DNA from: an uncultured Angelakisella sp.
Lineage (GTDB): Bacteria > Bacillota > Clostridia > Oscillospirales > Ruminococcaceae
Direction of reading: 5' to 3'
DNA length: 61,779 nucleotides
Assembly (NCBI GenBank): GCA_934524965.1
Contig: CAKSYU010000008.1
Span: 1-61,779, forward strand
The number at the start of each line of letters is the position of its first letter. Position 1 is the first letter of the stretch. Under the pieces are notes generated by a model. It had not been told where the DNA came from. It did not search any database and saw only the letters and a program-made list of their open reading frames with translations. Both the position numbers and the translations under genes were made by a program. Below, in pieces: positions 17,391-25,412 of the stretch.

Positions 17391-18125
17391 ATGAAAAAAC
17401 AAGCTAAACAGCCCCTGCTGGAAGGGCAAAAACTAATTTTGTATCCTTTAATGCCGGACCAGATGCAAATGCTGAGAGACGATTCAAATGGACTGTGCCG
17501 CAGCCTTTCACTTGTTCCGGACGATTACGCAAAATATGCGGAGTGGGGATCGCTGGCAGAGGAACAGCTTTTAAAAATGAATTCCGATCCTGAATTTATG
17601 TCCTTTCATACACTTTGGATCATCACCGAAAAGGAAGAAAAGCATCTGGTGGGGTACCTGTACTTTTTGGGACGCCCCAGTGAAACGGAGGCGGTGGAGC
17701 TGAGTGGTTTTATTAAGCCTGTCTATCGCCGAAAAGGGTACATGACCGAGGCACTGAACACCCTGCGTGGGTGGGCATTTGCCAACAAAGGTGTGACAGT
17801 AATGCTGGCGCATCCCCAAAAAGAAAACAAAGCGTTTCATGGGCTGCTGAGAAAATGCGGCTTTGGTCACTGGTTGGAGCATGAGCACGAAAAAGACCCG
17901 CAGGTGGAGGTTTGGTGCTGCGAAAAGAAAAAGCGTACTCTGGTGAAGGTGGGGCTTCTGCTGGGATTGGGACTTGGCGTGGTGATCGGCTCATCATTGG
18001 GGATCAGCCGGTGGATCACAGCATTGGCTGGGGCAATAATAGGAACTGCGGTGTGCGCGGTCTTTGATGCCAAGGAGAACCGCAGACGGTATGCCCTGCT
18101 GAAAGCAGAGCAGGAGAAGCCGTAA
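17391..18125 (+). CDS. GNAT acetyltransferase with C-terminal membrane hairpin
   Basis: A 244-residue protein. Residues 1-175 form a GNAT acyl-CoA N-acyltransferase fold of the RimJ/RimL kind (WIITEKEEKHLVGYLYFLGR, ELSGFIKPVYRRKGYMTEALNTLRGWAF as the acetyl-CoA site, ENKAFHGLLRKCGF). Residues 190-225 form two close membrane helices (VGLLLGLGLGVVIGSSLGI, ITALAGAIIGTAVCAVF). The membrane tail is unusual for this family and suggests an acetyltransferase held at the membrane. The start at MKKQAK has GGAGGAG six bases upstream. Substrate unknown. Confidence 0.82.
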   Translation: MKKQAKQPLLEGQKLILYPLMPDQMQMLRDDSNGLCRSLSLVPDDYAKYAEWGSLAEEQLLKMNSDPEFMSFHTLWIITEKEEKHLVGYLYFLGRPSETEAVELSGFIKPVYRRKGYMTEALNTLRGWAFANKGVTVMLAHPQKENKAFHGLLRKCGFGHWLEHEHEKDPQVEVWCCEKKKRTLVKVGLLLGLGLGVVIGSSLGISRWITALAGAIIGTAVCAVFDAKENRRRYALLKAEQEKP

Positions 18126-18146
18126 ATTTTCTTTATATAAAGAAGC

Positions 18147-18170
18147 CCCCGCAGCACACAGACTGCGGGG
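18147..18170. terminator. Terminator between convergent genes
   Basis: Perfect 8-bp GC stem CCCCGCAG / CTGCGGGG with an 8-nt loop, between the GNAT gene and the PHP phosphatase gene. The T runs on either side are poor. Confidence 0.6.
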
Positions 18171-18188
18171 AAATTACAATATACTTTT

Positions 18189-18983
18189 TTACAACTCCAG
18201 CTTATCGATGCGATGAATACCGATATGGTCAAGGAAATGCACCGCGTAATCGTAGATTTCGGAGCTTTTGAAATCGACAGCGGAATTGTGGGCATCGTAG
18301 CCGATAATGGTGGTGACACCGTGATCCTTGGCGATGCGCCAGAAATCGGGGTGGGGGAAGCAATCCAGCCGGTCATGCTCCCGCGCGAATAGAAAGCCAG
18401 AAATATTATACTCCAATATGGCATTGCAGCGGGCGGCAGTCTCGCAGATGCGGTGGCTGAGAGTAACACAGTGTTCATCAAAATAGGGGTAGCCGCGGAT
18501 AAAAAGATCGGGGTGCGCCACGTAGTTGTAGAATTTGCTTTCGATGCCGGGAATGATATTGTTCTCGTAGCGCTCCAGATCCTGCGGGGTGTGGCAACGA
18601 CCGTAATAAAAGCGCTCGGGGATTGGCTGATCCAGCTCGTCATAGTGGGAACCAAAGATGAGGTATTCGATATTGCTTTCCGCCTTTAGCTCCAGCAGTT
18701 CCTGCATATGGTGGGGGAAGTACTCCGCCTCCAGGCCAAGATGGATCTCGATCTGATCCTTGTACTTTTCCCGCAGACGGTTGACGCTTTGACAATACTC
18801 CGGCAGGTATTGCGGCTCCATGCGGACATGGGAGTCGTAATCGGCAGGAAAATGCCCCCACGGGGTGTGGTCGGAAAAGCCAAGGATCTCGACCCCGGCT
18901 TTGATGGCGTGCTCTACAATGCATTCATCATTGCCCATGGCGTGCTTACAGCGGTAGGTGTGGGTATGGTAATTGGTCTTCAT
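18189..18983 (-). CDS. PHP-domain phosphatase, histidinol-phosphatase family
   Basis: A 264-residue metal-dependent phosphatase of the HisJ/HisK kind, which in histidine synthesis removes phosphate from histidinol phosphate. PHP metal motifs are clear: YHTHTYRCKHA at the N-terminus, GFSDHTPWG, LGLEAEYFP, FGSHYDELD, VAHPDLFIRGYPYFDE, EYNISG and GYDAHN. Its start overlaps the upstream recombinase stop by ATGA, so they are co-transcribed. No other his gene is nearby, so the true substrate could differ. Confidence 0.87.
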   Translation of the reverse strand: MKTNYHTHTYRCKHAMGNDECIVEHAIKAGVEILGFSDHTPWGHFPADYDSHVRMEPQYLPEYCQSVNRLREKYKDQIEIHLGLEAEYFPHHMQELLELKAESNIEYLIFGSHYDELDQPIPERFYYGRCHTPQDLERYENNIIPGIESKFYNYVAHPDLFIRGYPYFDEHCVTLSHRICETAARCNAILEYNISGFLFAREHDRLDCFPHPDFWRIAKDHGVTTIIGYDAHNSAVDFKSSEIYDYAVHFLDHIGIHRIDKLEL

Positions 18984-19999
18984 TCGTTCTTTGCTTCCTT
19001 TTTGGGTGATTTGGATCGGACATGGGAAAGGGGATTGCGGTCTGCGGCATTGGCGATCTGGTCGCTGCTGACATGGGTGTATATTTCGGTGGTACCGAGG
19101 TTGACATGACCGAGAATTTCCTTCAGAACACGGATATCGACGCCGCCGTGCTGGTACATCAGCGTTGCGGCAGTGTGGCGCAGCTTGTGCGGCGAATAGC
19201 CCCGCCCCCCCAAACCGGCAGCTTTCAGGTGCACTTCTACAATTTGTTCCACCCGACGTGGGGTAAGGGGCGCGCGGGTACGGGAGGAAATGAACAGGTA
19301 TGGCTTATCGGCATCTTTGGGCGGCTCCGGACGGACGACAAGGTAGCCGGCGATGGCATTCAGACAGGCATCATTGAGGTAGACCAGCCGTTCTTTATTG
19401 CCCTTGCCCAGCACGGTAAGGGTATCATCACGGATATCTGAAATTTTAATACCTACCAGCTCCGAAAGGCGGATCCCGCAGTTCAGCAGAATGGTGATGA
19501 TGCAGTAATCACGCTCCCGATCCTTGCCCTCGATGCTTTCCAGCAGGTGCAGGCTTTCCTCCAGTGTGAGATATTTCGGCAGACTTTTGCGCTGGGCAGG
19601 AATCTCTAACTGCTCCATGGGGTTTTCCTCCAGCCGCCCCGCCTTGCTTTGCAGATACTTATAAAAGCCGCGCAGACTGGAAACCTTGCGCGCGCGGGTC
19701 TTGGCGTTATTTCCGTTGACGCTTTGCACATACGCAAGGAAAGAATATGCATCGGAAAGACGGGCGCCGAGGATCATTTCCTCACTGATGGAAGCAAACG
19801 GAATACTTTCCAGATTGGGGTCATCGGCGGGCAGGGGGATGCCGCTGCGGGTCGCCATCAAATAGCGCAGGAACAGGCGCAGGTCATTGTAGTATGCCTC
19901 CACCGTGCGGGGGGAACGCCCTTTGATGGTGCTCATGTAGATGAGATAATCACGCAGAAGCGGCGGCGCCGGTGCGTTCATAATAGAAAAGCTCTGCAT
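18980..19999 (-). CDS. Tyrosine recombinase of the XerC/XerD type
   Basis: A site-specific recombinase of 339 residues. Residues 10-120 are the SAM-like core-binding domain (LLRDYLIYMSTIKGRSPRTV). The catalytic domain has the full set: Arg177 (NCGIRLSELVG), the beta-hairpin lysine in GKGNKER, His271 and Arg274 (HKLRHTAAT), His298 (GHVNL) and Tyr307 (EIYTHV). This fits a chromosomal dimer-resolving Xer enzyme rather than a phage integrase, which usually has an arm-binding domain. The start is at MQSFSIMN with GGGAGGG five bases upstream; a longer reading frame lacks a ribosome site. It has its own promoter and leads into the PHP phosphatase. Confidence 0.92.
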   Translation of the reverse strand: MQSFSIMNAPAPPLLRDYLIYMSTIKGRSPRTVEAYYNDLRLFLRYLMATRSGIPLPADDPNLESIPFASISEEMILGARLSDAYSFLAYVQSVNGNNAKTRARKVSSLRGFYKYLQSKAGRLEENPMEQLEIPAQRKSLPKYLTLEESLHLLESIEGKDRERDYCIITILLNCGIRLSELVGIKISDIRDDTLTVLGKGNKERLVYLNDACLNAIAGYLVVRPEPPKDADKPYLFISSRTRAPLTPRRVEQIVEVHLKAAGLGGRGYSPHKLRHTAATLMYQHGGVDIRVLKEILGHVNLGTTEIYTHVSSDQIANAADRNPLSHVRSKSPKKEAKNE

Positions 20000-20030
20000 G
20001 GTATCCCTCCCGTAATCGTTTTGCCCATTT

Positions 20031-20059
20031 ATTATAGTCGAAACAGGCAAGGCTTGCAA
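20031..20059 (-). promoter_or_regulatory. Promoter of the recombinase-phosphatase operon
   Basis: Minus-strand -35 TTGCAA (20054-20059), 17-nt spacer, perfect -10 TATAAT (20031-20036). Confidence 0.75.
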
Positions 20060-20078
20060 GTGCGTAATGACGCAAAAA

Positions 20079-20100
20079 GACCAGAGCCGAAGCCCCGATC
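20079..20100 (-). terminator. Terminator after hdeD-like gene
   Basis: On the minus strand GATCGGGGC-TTCG-GCTCTGGTC, a nine-pair stem with three G-U pairs and a stable TTCG loop, followed by TTTTTG. It lies 32 bp after the hdeD-like stop and just before the recombinase promoter. Confidence 0.75.
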
Positions 20101-20132
20101 CTTTTGAAAATAATGAGGATGTGATGGTAAAG

Positions 20133-20678
20133 TTAAAGAATGGAGTTTCTCCAGAAGCGACCGGAGAAGCAGCCCCATGCAATAGAGGCGATCCCCTGCA
20201 GAATGAGTACCAGACCGACGATCCAGCTGAGCGCCAAAGCGCCGGAGACTGGATCGTAGAACGAAAGGACACCGGCAACGGTAAGCAGAATACCTAACGC
20301 TGTGAACCAGCCCCAGCCACGGACGCCGAAGCGCTGAAGATCAAAGGAACTGACAAACCGGCTGATACCGCCGAACAGCAGCCACATGCCGAAGATGAAC
20401 GGCAGCGACAGCATGGTAAAGGACTGGTTGCAGAGCAGGAAAACTGCCAGCAAAACCGTGAAGATACCGTCCATCAGGAACCAGCCGGAGCCAAGCATAA
20501 AGCGCTGCGCGGTAGCAAATATAACGATATCCACAATGCCGGAAAACAACATAGCAAGTCCCAACATCAGTGACAGACCGCTTAAAGCAACATCGGGAGA
20601 GACGAAGCAGTAAACGCCTGCTGCGATAAGCAGCACACCGGCGATGACCCATAGGACACGAGATAAAGTTTTATTCAT
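20133..20678 (-). CDS. HdeD/DUF308-family membrane protein
   Basis: A 181-residue protein with six membrane helices in three similar pairs, as in the HdeD acid-resistance family (VLWVIAGVLLIAAGVYCFVSP, GLSLMLGLAMLFSGIVDIVIF, GWFLMDGIFTVLLAVFLL, FIFGMWLLFGGISRF, FTALGILLTVAGVLSF, SWIVGLVLILQGIASI). The biochemical role is not established. It lies 63 bp downstream of hsp20 with no terminator between, so it is probably part of the same heat-shock transcript under CIRCE control. AAAGGAT precedes the start. Confidence 0.85.
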   Translation of the reverse strand: MNKTLSRVLWVIAGVLLIAAGVYCFVSPDVALSGLSLMLGLAMLFSGIVDIVIFATAQRFMLGSGWFLMDGIFTVLLAVFLLCNQSFTMLSLPFIFGMWLLFGGISRFVSSFDLQRFGVRGWGWFTALGILLTVAGVLSFYDPVSGALALSWIVGLVLILQGIASIAWGCFSGRFWRNSIL

Positions 20679-20741
20679 AGCTGACTATCCTTTCAATGAT
20701 GTAATAAGACCATGGGGCAGGGGAGAGCAGGGGAGAATGGT

Positions 20742-21182
20742 TTACTTGATCTCAACCGTGGAGCTTGCAGGAAGCTGACGGGAAGCCTTGGGCACAGAAA
20801 TGCACAGAATACCATTTTCAAACTTTGCGGTAACAGCGGCAGGATCGACCTCGGTTCCGACATAGAAGCTGCGGCTGCAGGAACCCGCATAGCGCTCCTG
20901 ACGGATAAGCTTGCCGTTCTTATCAGTTTCTTCCTTATCAAGTCCCTTGACGGCGCTGATATTCAGGCAGCCATTTTTCAGCTCGACCGAGATCTCATCC
21001 TTCTTGAAACCGGCGAGTTCGATATCCAATTCGTAGGAATTTTCAGTCTCGCGTACATCGGTTTTCATCATGTTCTTGGCGTGTTTGCCGTAAAGAGGGT
21101 TATGACCCTGAGGCGCCACCATGGCGAAAGGTTCATTAAAGAATTCATCGAAAAGATTTTCACCAAAGATACTGGGCATCAT
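20742..21182 (-). CDS. Small heat-shock protein, Hsp20/alpha-crystallin family
   Basis: ATP-independent chaperone of 146 residues that binds unfolding proteins. The alpha-crystallin domain covers about residues 40-135 (DVRETENSYELDIELAGFKKDEISVELKNG) and contains the typical GILCISVPK motif near the C-terminus. The N-terminus (MMPSIFGENLFDEFFNEPF) matches Clostridial Hsp18 proteins. GGAGG lies eight bases before the ATG. A near-perfect CIRCE element over its promoter predicts repression by HrcA and induction by heat. Confidence 0.95.
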   Translation of the reverse strand: MMPSIFGENLFDEFFNEPFAMVAPQGHNPLYGKHAKNMMKTDVRETENSYELDIELAGFKKDEISVELKNGCLNISAVKGLDKEETDKNGKLIRQERYAGSCSRSFYVGTEVDPAAVTAKFENGILCISVPKASRQLPASSTVEIK

Positions 21183-21253
21183 AATTCATTCCTCCATAAG
21201 TATTAAAGTGATTTCTCCGGACGCCCCGTTGGGCTTCCTTTGATTACGGCTTC

Positions 21254-21281
21254 ATTATAGCACCGCAATTAGCACTGTCAA
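21254..21281 (-). promoter_or_regulatory. hsp20 promoter
   Basis: Perfect consensus on the minus strand: -35 TTGACA (21276-21281), 16-nt spacer, -10 TATAAT (21254-21259). The -35 box lies inside the CIRCE element. Confidence 0.85.
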
Positions 21282-21295
21282 TAGTAGAGTGCTAA
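21269..21295. promoter_or_regulatory. CIRCE element (HrcA operator)
   Basis: TTAGCACTG-9 nt-GAGTGCTAA, matching the CIRCE consensus TTAGCACTC-N9-GAGTGCTAA at 17 of 18 arm positions and at the exact spacing. It covers the hsp20 -35 box, the expected repression geometry. hrcA is not in this window. Confidence 0.93.
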
Positions 21296-21624
21296 TGTTT
21301 ACAAATGTTCGTTAGTTTGTTAACAAAATATACAATATTGGGTCGAAAAGACACAAAAAGTAATAAAAAAGGCTCCGACAACATGACCGAAAGCAGGGCA
21401 ATTATTATAGTTATGTAGTTAGGACTTTTTCTGTGCTCAACTTCTTTAATCTTCAGCATCTGGCGGGGGATCACATGGTTACGGTTACGGTCAGTAAGAC
21501 ACTTTACTTTGATACTGAGCGAGCTCTATTTTGCTTTGCAGATGTTCCATTGATACAAATTGGTTTAATAACATTCCACATAATACAAAGGTAGTAAACA
21601 TATGGGGCGGGACGGGAGAGGGTA

Positions 21625-21699
21625 TTGACAATGGTCGGTATATTTGTTATCTCGTGTTTAAGGAAATGCAATTTCGCTAAATTGAAATTTAGCGAAATT
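21625..21699 (+). promoter_or_regulatory. Orphan promoter followed by a 13-bp palindrome
   Basis: -35 TTGACA (21625-21630), 17-nt spacer, -10-like TATCTC (21648-21653), then a perfect inverted repeat AATTTCGCTAAAT-TGAA-ATTTAGCGAAATT at 21670-21699, about where transcription would begin. No open frame with a ribosome site follows before the terminator at 21750. The rest of 21296-21624 holds nothing recognisable. It looks like an operator-promoter left behind by a lost gene, or a small structured RNA. Confidence 0.45.
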
Positions 21700-21749
21700 A
21701 ATAGAGGCGTATAAAACCACAACCACATATACGGCACCAACATTTCTAA

Positions 21750-21788
21750 AGAAAGCCCCCGTATGCGTATGCACTGCGGAGGCTTTCT
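21750..21788 (-). terminator. Terminator after the rRNA methyltransferase
   Basis: Stem AGAAAGCC / GGCTTTCT extended by CCG / CGG with a 13-nt loop, 13 bp after the methyltransferase stop. Confidence 0.7.
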
Positions 21789-21801
21789 GTAATGAATTGT
21801 T

Positions 21802-22938
21802 TTATTTATTCCTTTGCGCTAAGTATTGGTACAGGTTGCATTTAAGCATGCCGTTGTACAGCTTCCGTTTTTTGTCCGCATGGCGTCCAAAGCTTTGCTC
21901 GAAGTCCTCTGCGGAAGAAATTATATAATATGCTGTCTGCTGGGACGGCTGGAACACACTGCCCATCGTCCGGTAAAGTGCGCTTAAATCCTCTCCAGCC
22001 ATTAGGCGCTCGCCATATGGCGGATTGGTAACAATAAGGGATTTTTCCGCAGGAACCACAAATTCCTTGACATCACACTTTTCCAGCCGGATCAGTCCCG
22101 CGATACCGGCACGGCGGGCATTGGCTTCGCTGATTTCCAAGGCTTCTTCGCTGATATCACTGCCAAAGGCAACAAATTCAATGTCTTTGCGTACGCCCTC
22201 TATCGCCTCTTCCCTGCCAGATTGCCATATTTTAGAGGGAAGACTGTCCCATTTTTCGGCGGCAAAGCGACGGTAAATGCCGGGAGCGATATTTTTTGCC
22301 TTATAAGCGGCTTCGATCAGGAATGTACCGGAGCCACAGAACGGATCGTACAGCTTGGTATCCGGATAAATGCGCGCGATATCCAGTATTCCCGCTGCCA
22401 GTGTTTCACGGATCGGCGCAAGATTGGCAACCTTGCGGTATCCGCGCTTGTGCAGCGCAATGCCGCTGGTATCCAGCATAATGGTGACAACATCTTTATT
22501 GATGGAAAACTGGATCTGCACCGCGGGACCGGATTCCTCCAGCCATGCCACGCCATATTTGCGGGAAAGGCGTTTAACTGCCGCCTTTTTGATGATAGAC
22601 TGACAATCCGGAACGCTATGGAGCTGGGAATTCAGGCTCCAGCCCTTGACGGGAAAGGCATTCTTTTTGCCGATATACTCCTCAAATGGGATCTTTTCGG
22701 CACCATCAATGAGCTGCTGGAATGTCACCGCGCGGAAACTGTCCAGCACGATAAGCACACGCTCCGCGGTGCGTAAGTAAAGATTGGCACGGGCAATGCC
22801 CTCGACGTCGGAGGAGAATTCCACCCGCCCATCTGTAACGGTTATATCTGTAAAGCCAAGGCGCTTTACTTCGCCGCTCAGTACGCTTTCCAAGCCAAAC
22901 AGACATGGCGCGCACAGCTTGTACTGCTGTTTTGTCAT
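21802..22938 (-). CDS. THUMP-domain 23S rRNA methyltransferase (RlmL/YpsC type)
   Basis: SAM-dependent RNA N2-guanine methyltransferase, by family acting on 23S rRNA. The 378 residues start with CAPCLFGLESVLSGEVKRLG and a THUMP RNA-binding region (residues 40-155), then a class I methyltransferase with LYDPFCGSGTFLIEAAYKA (SAM site) and VTNPPYGERL (catalytic NPPY). The start at MTKQQYK has AAAGGA upstream; the longer frame has none. It follows hpf but a terminator lies between. Confidence 0.9.
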   Translation of the reverse strand: MTKQQYKLCAPCLFGLESVLSGEVKRLGFTDITVTDGRVEFSSDVEGIARANLYLRTAERVLIVLDSFRAVTFQQLIDGAEKIPFEEYIGKKNAFPVKGWSLNSQLHSVPDCQSIIKKAAVKRLSRKYGVAWLEESGPAVQIQFSINKDVVTIMLDTSGIALHKRGYRKVANLAPIRETLAAGILDIARIYPDTKLYDPFCGSGTFLIEAAYKAKNIAPGIYRRFAAEKWDSLPSKIWQSGREEAIEGVRKDIEFVAFGSDISEEALEISEANARRAGIAGLIRLEKCDVKEFVVPAEKSLIVTNPPYGERLMAGEDLSALYRTMGSVFQPSQQTAYYIISSAEDFEQSFGRHADKKRKLYNGMLKCNLYQYLAQRNK

Positions 22939-22965
22939 AGAATACTTATCCTTTCCCGTAAAAAG

Positions 22966-22994
22966 CGGTGGGAAGCCAACAATGCTTCCCACCG
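22966..22994 (-). terminator. Terminator after hpf
   Basis: Perfect 11-bp stem CGGTGGGAAGC / GCTTCCCACCG with a 7-nt loop, followed on the minus strand by CTTTTTA. Confidence 0.85.
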
Positions 22995-23033
22995 GTGATC
23001 ACTTTACTTTATCCAATCACGAAAACGCCTGTT

Positions 23034-23567
23034 TTAGTCCTCCAGCGGCTGCAGCAGACCGTAGTTACCATCTTTGCGGCGGTAGACCACATTGATCTCG
23101 CCGGTTTCTGGACTACGGAACAGGAAGAAGGTATGACCCAGCATATTCATCTGCAGAATTGCTTCCTCGGCGTCCATTGTCTCTACATGGAACTTCTTGG
23201 TCTTTACCAGCTCGGTAGCGGGTACCGCTTCCTCCAGCACTTCCTCCGCGGTAAATGCGGTAAAGTCCATCGAGGATTTCAGCCGCTTTTCCAGCCGCTC
23301 CTTGTTGCGGACGATCTGCTTCTGCAGAACATCGAGAACAAGATCCAGCGAGGTCTGGCGGTCATCGGAGGTGCGCTCTGCGCGGAAGAACATGCCGTGA
23401 GACTGAATGGTCACCTCAACAGTTTCGTCCTCATTGTGATTGGTCACAATGATATTTACCACAGGATCGTCATCAAAAAACTTGCCGAGCTTCTTCAGGC
23501 GCTTTTCGGCGTATTCCTTAAAGCTGTCACGAATCACGGTCTTTTTGCCAATGTAGTTGACGGTCAT
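23034..23567 (-). CDS. hpf: Ribosome hibernation-promoting factor, long form
   Basis: Binds the 30S decoding region and dimerises ribosomes into inactive 100S particles in stationary phase. The 177 residues comprise the N-terminal S30AE domain (VNYIGKKTVIRDSFKEYAEKRLKKLGKFF, NIIVTNHNEDETVEVTIQSHGM), a linker, and the C-terminal dimerisation domain (VKTKKFHVETMDAEEAILQMNMLGHTFFLFRSPETGEINVVYRRKDGNYGLLQP) of the long form. The start at MTVNYIG is chosen because GGAG lies eight bases upstream; a GTG three codons earlier overlaps the ribosome site. Confidence 0.96.
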   Translation of the reverse strand: MTVNYIGKKTVIRDSFKEYAEKRLKKLGKFFDDDPVVNIIVTNHNEDETVEVTIQSHGMFFRAERTSDDRQTSLDLVLDVLQKQIVRNKERLEKRLKSSMDFTAFTAEEVLEEAVPATELVKTKKFHVETMDAEEAILQMNMLGHTFFLFRSPETGEINVVYRRKDGNYGLLQPLED

Positions 23568-23623
23568 GATGGTCACTCCTTGCTTGTATGGTATGGGGAC
23601 TGGTTTCCCTGTCTCCTGTTTAT

Positions 23624-23652
23624 ATTATACCAATCAATCCGGTGATTTGCAA
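23624..23652 (-). promoter_or_regulatory. hpf promoter
   Basis: Minus-strand -35 TTGCAA (23647-23652), 17-nt spacer, perfect -10 TATAAT (23624-23629). Confidence 0.75.
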
Positions 23653-23682
23653 GAGATATTATGCAATTTTGTTAAAAACTTC

Positions 23683-24837
23683 TCAATTTGTACAAACTCC
23701 GTCCACAAATACGGCGTCTGGCTTCACAAGCAGGTCAATGGGATCGCAGCCAAATACCAGCAAATCGGCATGTTTGCCTACCGTAACGGAGCCGACCATA
23801 TCGGCAACGCCCGCCGCTTCCGCCGCGCGGATCGTAAGCGCTTCCAATGCCTGCTGCCAGGGCAGACCGCCGATAACCGCGATCTTGGCGGAGGCAGCAA
23901 GCAGATCAATGGGGAAAACCAGCGCGTCGGTATTGAAGGCGACCGGAACGCCGGCTTCTGCCAATCGAGCGGCATTGTAACGCTCCTGATTGCGCAGCTC
24001 CGGCTTGGTACGGGCGGAGATGATGGGACCGACCGAGGCGGCATAACCGCTGTTATGCAGTGCCTCCGTGACCAGATGCCCCTCGGTGCAATGGATAATG
24101 ACCGCATCAAGGTCAAATTCCTTTGCGATGCGGATCGCGGTGCAGATATCATCGGCGCGATGGGCATGGAAATGCGCCTTGATCTTGCGCTCCAGCACCG
24201 GCAGCAGCGCCTCGCATTTCATATCCAGCTCCGGCGGATCGGTGTCCTCGTCCTCGCGGGATTTTTGCAGATCCTGCTGGTATCGCTTCGCTTTCATCAG
24301 CTGCTCCCGAATGACAGCGGCGATCGCCATACGGGTAACGGGGGTCTCCTCCTTGCCGTTATAGACCTTTTTGGGGTTCTCCCCCAAAGCGAATTTCATG
24401 GCAGAGGGCGCTTTCAAAAGCATTTTATCAATGTAGGTACCGGAGGTGTGCAGTACACATACCTGACCCGCAACGGGATTGGCGCTGCCAGGACCGACCG
24501 AAACGGTGGTGATGCCATATTCCAGCGCCTCACGAAATGCGCGGTCCAGTGGATTAACGGCGTCAATAGCGCGAATCTGCGGTGTGCTGGGGTCGGTCAT
24601 TTCGTTTGTATCGTCGCCTTCAAAATCCAGACCGCTTTCCCAAATACCGATGTGGCAGTGGGAATCGACAAATCCCGGAGTGACCAGACGACCAGCAGCA
24701 TCAAACAGCTCGGTCTCCCCACCGCGGTAGATCCCCTCCCCTATCTCGGCAATTCTGCTGTCCTTTATAACAATGTAGCCGTTTTCGATAATGCGACCGT
24801 GATCGCAGGTATTGATATTTGCATTGATAATGACCAT
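23683..24837 (-). CDS. Amidohydrolase, imidazolonepropionase-like
   Basis: A 384-residue TIM-barrel metal hydrolase of the amidohydrolase superfamily acting on C-N bonds. The metal motif GFVDSHCHIG follows an N-terminal beta domain; KAHFHAHRADDI, VIIHCTEGHL and FNTDALVFP carry the further His and Asp ligands. The C-terminus (GSVTVGKHADLLVFGCDPID) is typical. The closest recognisable pattern is the group annotated as imidazolonepropionase-related amidohydrolases of Clostridia; the substrate is not known. AAAGGAACCC lies ahead of the ATG. Confidence 0.88.
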   Translation of the reverse strand: MVIINANINTCDHGRIIENGYIVIKDSRIAEIGEGIYRGGETELFDAAGRLVTPGFVDSHCHIGIWESGLDFEGDDTNEMTDPSTPQIRAIDAVNPLDRAFREALEYGITTVSVGPGSANPVAGQVCVLHTSGTYIDKMLLKAPSAMKFALGENPKKVYNGKEETPVTRMAIAAVIREQLMKAKRYQQDLQKSREDEDTDPPELDMKCEALLPVLERKIKAHFHAHRADDICTAIRIAKEFDLDAVIIHCTEGHLVTEALHNSGYAASVGPIISARTKPELRNQERYNAARLAEAGVPVAFNTDALVFPIDLLAASAKIAVIGGLPWQQALEALTIRAAEAAGVADMVGSVTVGKHADLLVFGCDPIDLLVKPDAVFVDGVCTN

Positions 24838-24870
24838 GTTTTTGGGTTCCTTTCTTATCCTAAGAAATAA

Positions 24871-24903
24871 AAAGAGCCGGCGCAGAGTACCGGTCGGCTC
24901 TTT
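24871..24903 (-). terminator. Terminator after the S1-domain gene
   Basis: Perfect 9-bp stem AAAGAGCCG / CGGCTCTTT with a 15-nt loop and a minus-strand T run, ending the yabP-yabQ-divIC-S1 unit. Confidence 0.85.
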
Positions 24904-24912
24904 GACTTGGCA

Positions 24913-25383
24913 TTACTTTTTGGAGCGGCGATTGTTTCCCCCGCGGCGGGTATCCATCACGCGGCTGAGGTCGGACATTTTATCATCGCTGGTGCGCTTA
25001 AACCGCGCCATCATATCCTCAAATGAATCGCCGGTGGAGGGCGGCGCATAGACCTTAGGCTGATAGACGTAGGTATTATTCCCGCGGGAGCTGCGATTAT
25101 CCCGCTGCCCGTCGCGGCTGCGGTTCTGGTTCTGGGGTTTTGGCTCCGGCGGCAGCAGTGCTTTGATTGAAAGGGCGATCTTGTTGTTCTCATTGATGGC
25201 GACCACCTTTGCTTTAATGGGGTCTCCGACTTTCAGGTGCTCGTTGATATCCTTGACATAGGTATTGGCAACTTCCGAAATGTGTACCATTCCGGAGCCG
25301 CCGCCATCAATGTTGATAAACGCGCCAAAATTGGTGATCTTGCTGACCCTTCCCTCTACTACGGTGCCTACACTAAGCTGCAT
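24913..25383 (-). CDS. S1 RNA-binding domain protein
   Basis: A 156-residue protein. Residues 3-75 are one S1 (OB-fold) RNA-binding domain (VGTVVEGRVSKITNFGAFINI, GMVHISEVANTYVKDINEHLKVGDPIKAKVVAI). The rest is an Arg/Asn-rich low-complexity tail (RSRDGQRDNRSSRGNN, GGNNRRSKK) likely to contact RNA. Similar proteins occur directly after divIC in Clostridia and are related to general stress protein 13 (YabR/YugI). GGAGG precedes the ATG, 29 bp after divIC. Confidence 0.88.
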   Translation of the reverse strand: MQLSVGTVVEGRVSKITNFGAFINIDGGGSGMVHISEVANTYVKDINEHLKVGDPIKAKVVAINENNKIALSIKALLPPEPKPQNQNRSRDGQRDNRSSRGNNTYVYQPKVYAPPSTGDSFEDMMARFKRTSDDKMSDLSRVMDTRRGGNNRRSKK

Positions 25384-25412
25384 CTATGGCTGTTCCTCCA
25401 AGTCGGTTTGAA

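Noticed and set aside
18980..19999. Recombinase as a prophage or integrative-element integrase
   Set aside because: It lacks an arm-binding domain, no attachment repeats or element genes flank it, and it is co-transcribed with a PHP phosphatase; a housekeeping Xer enzyme fits better.
20000..20278. Extra 93 N-terminal codons on the recombinase
   Set aside because: They read through the promoter and the hdeD terminator and lack a ribosome site; the ATG at 19999 has GGGAGGG.
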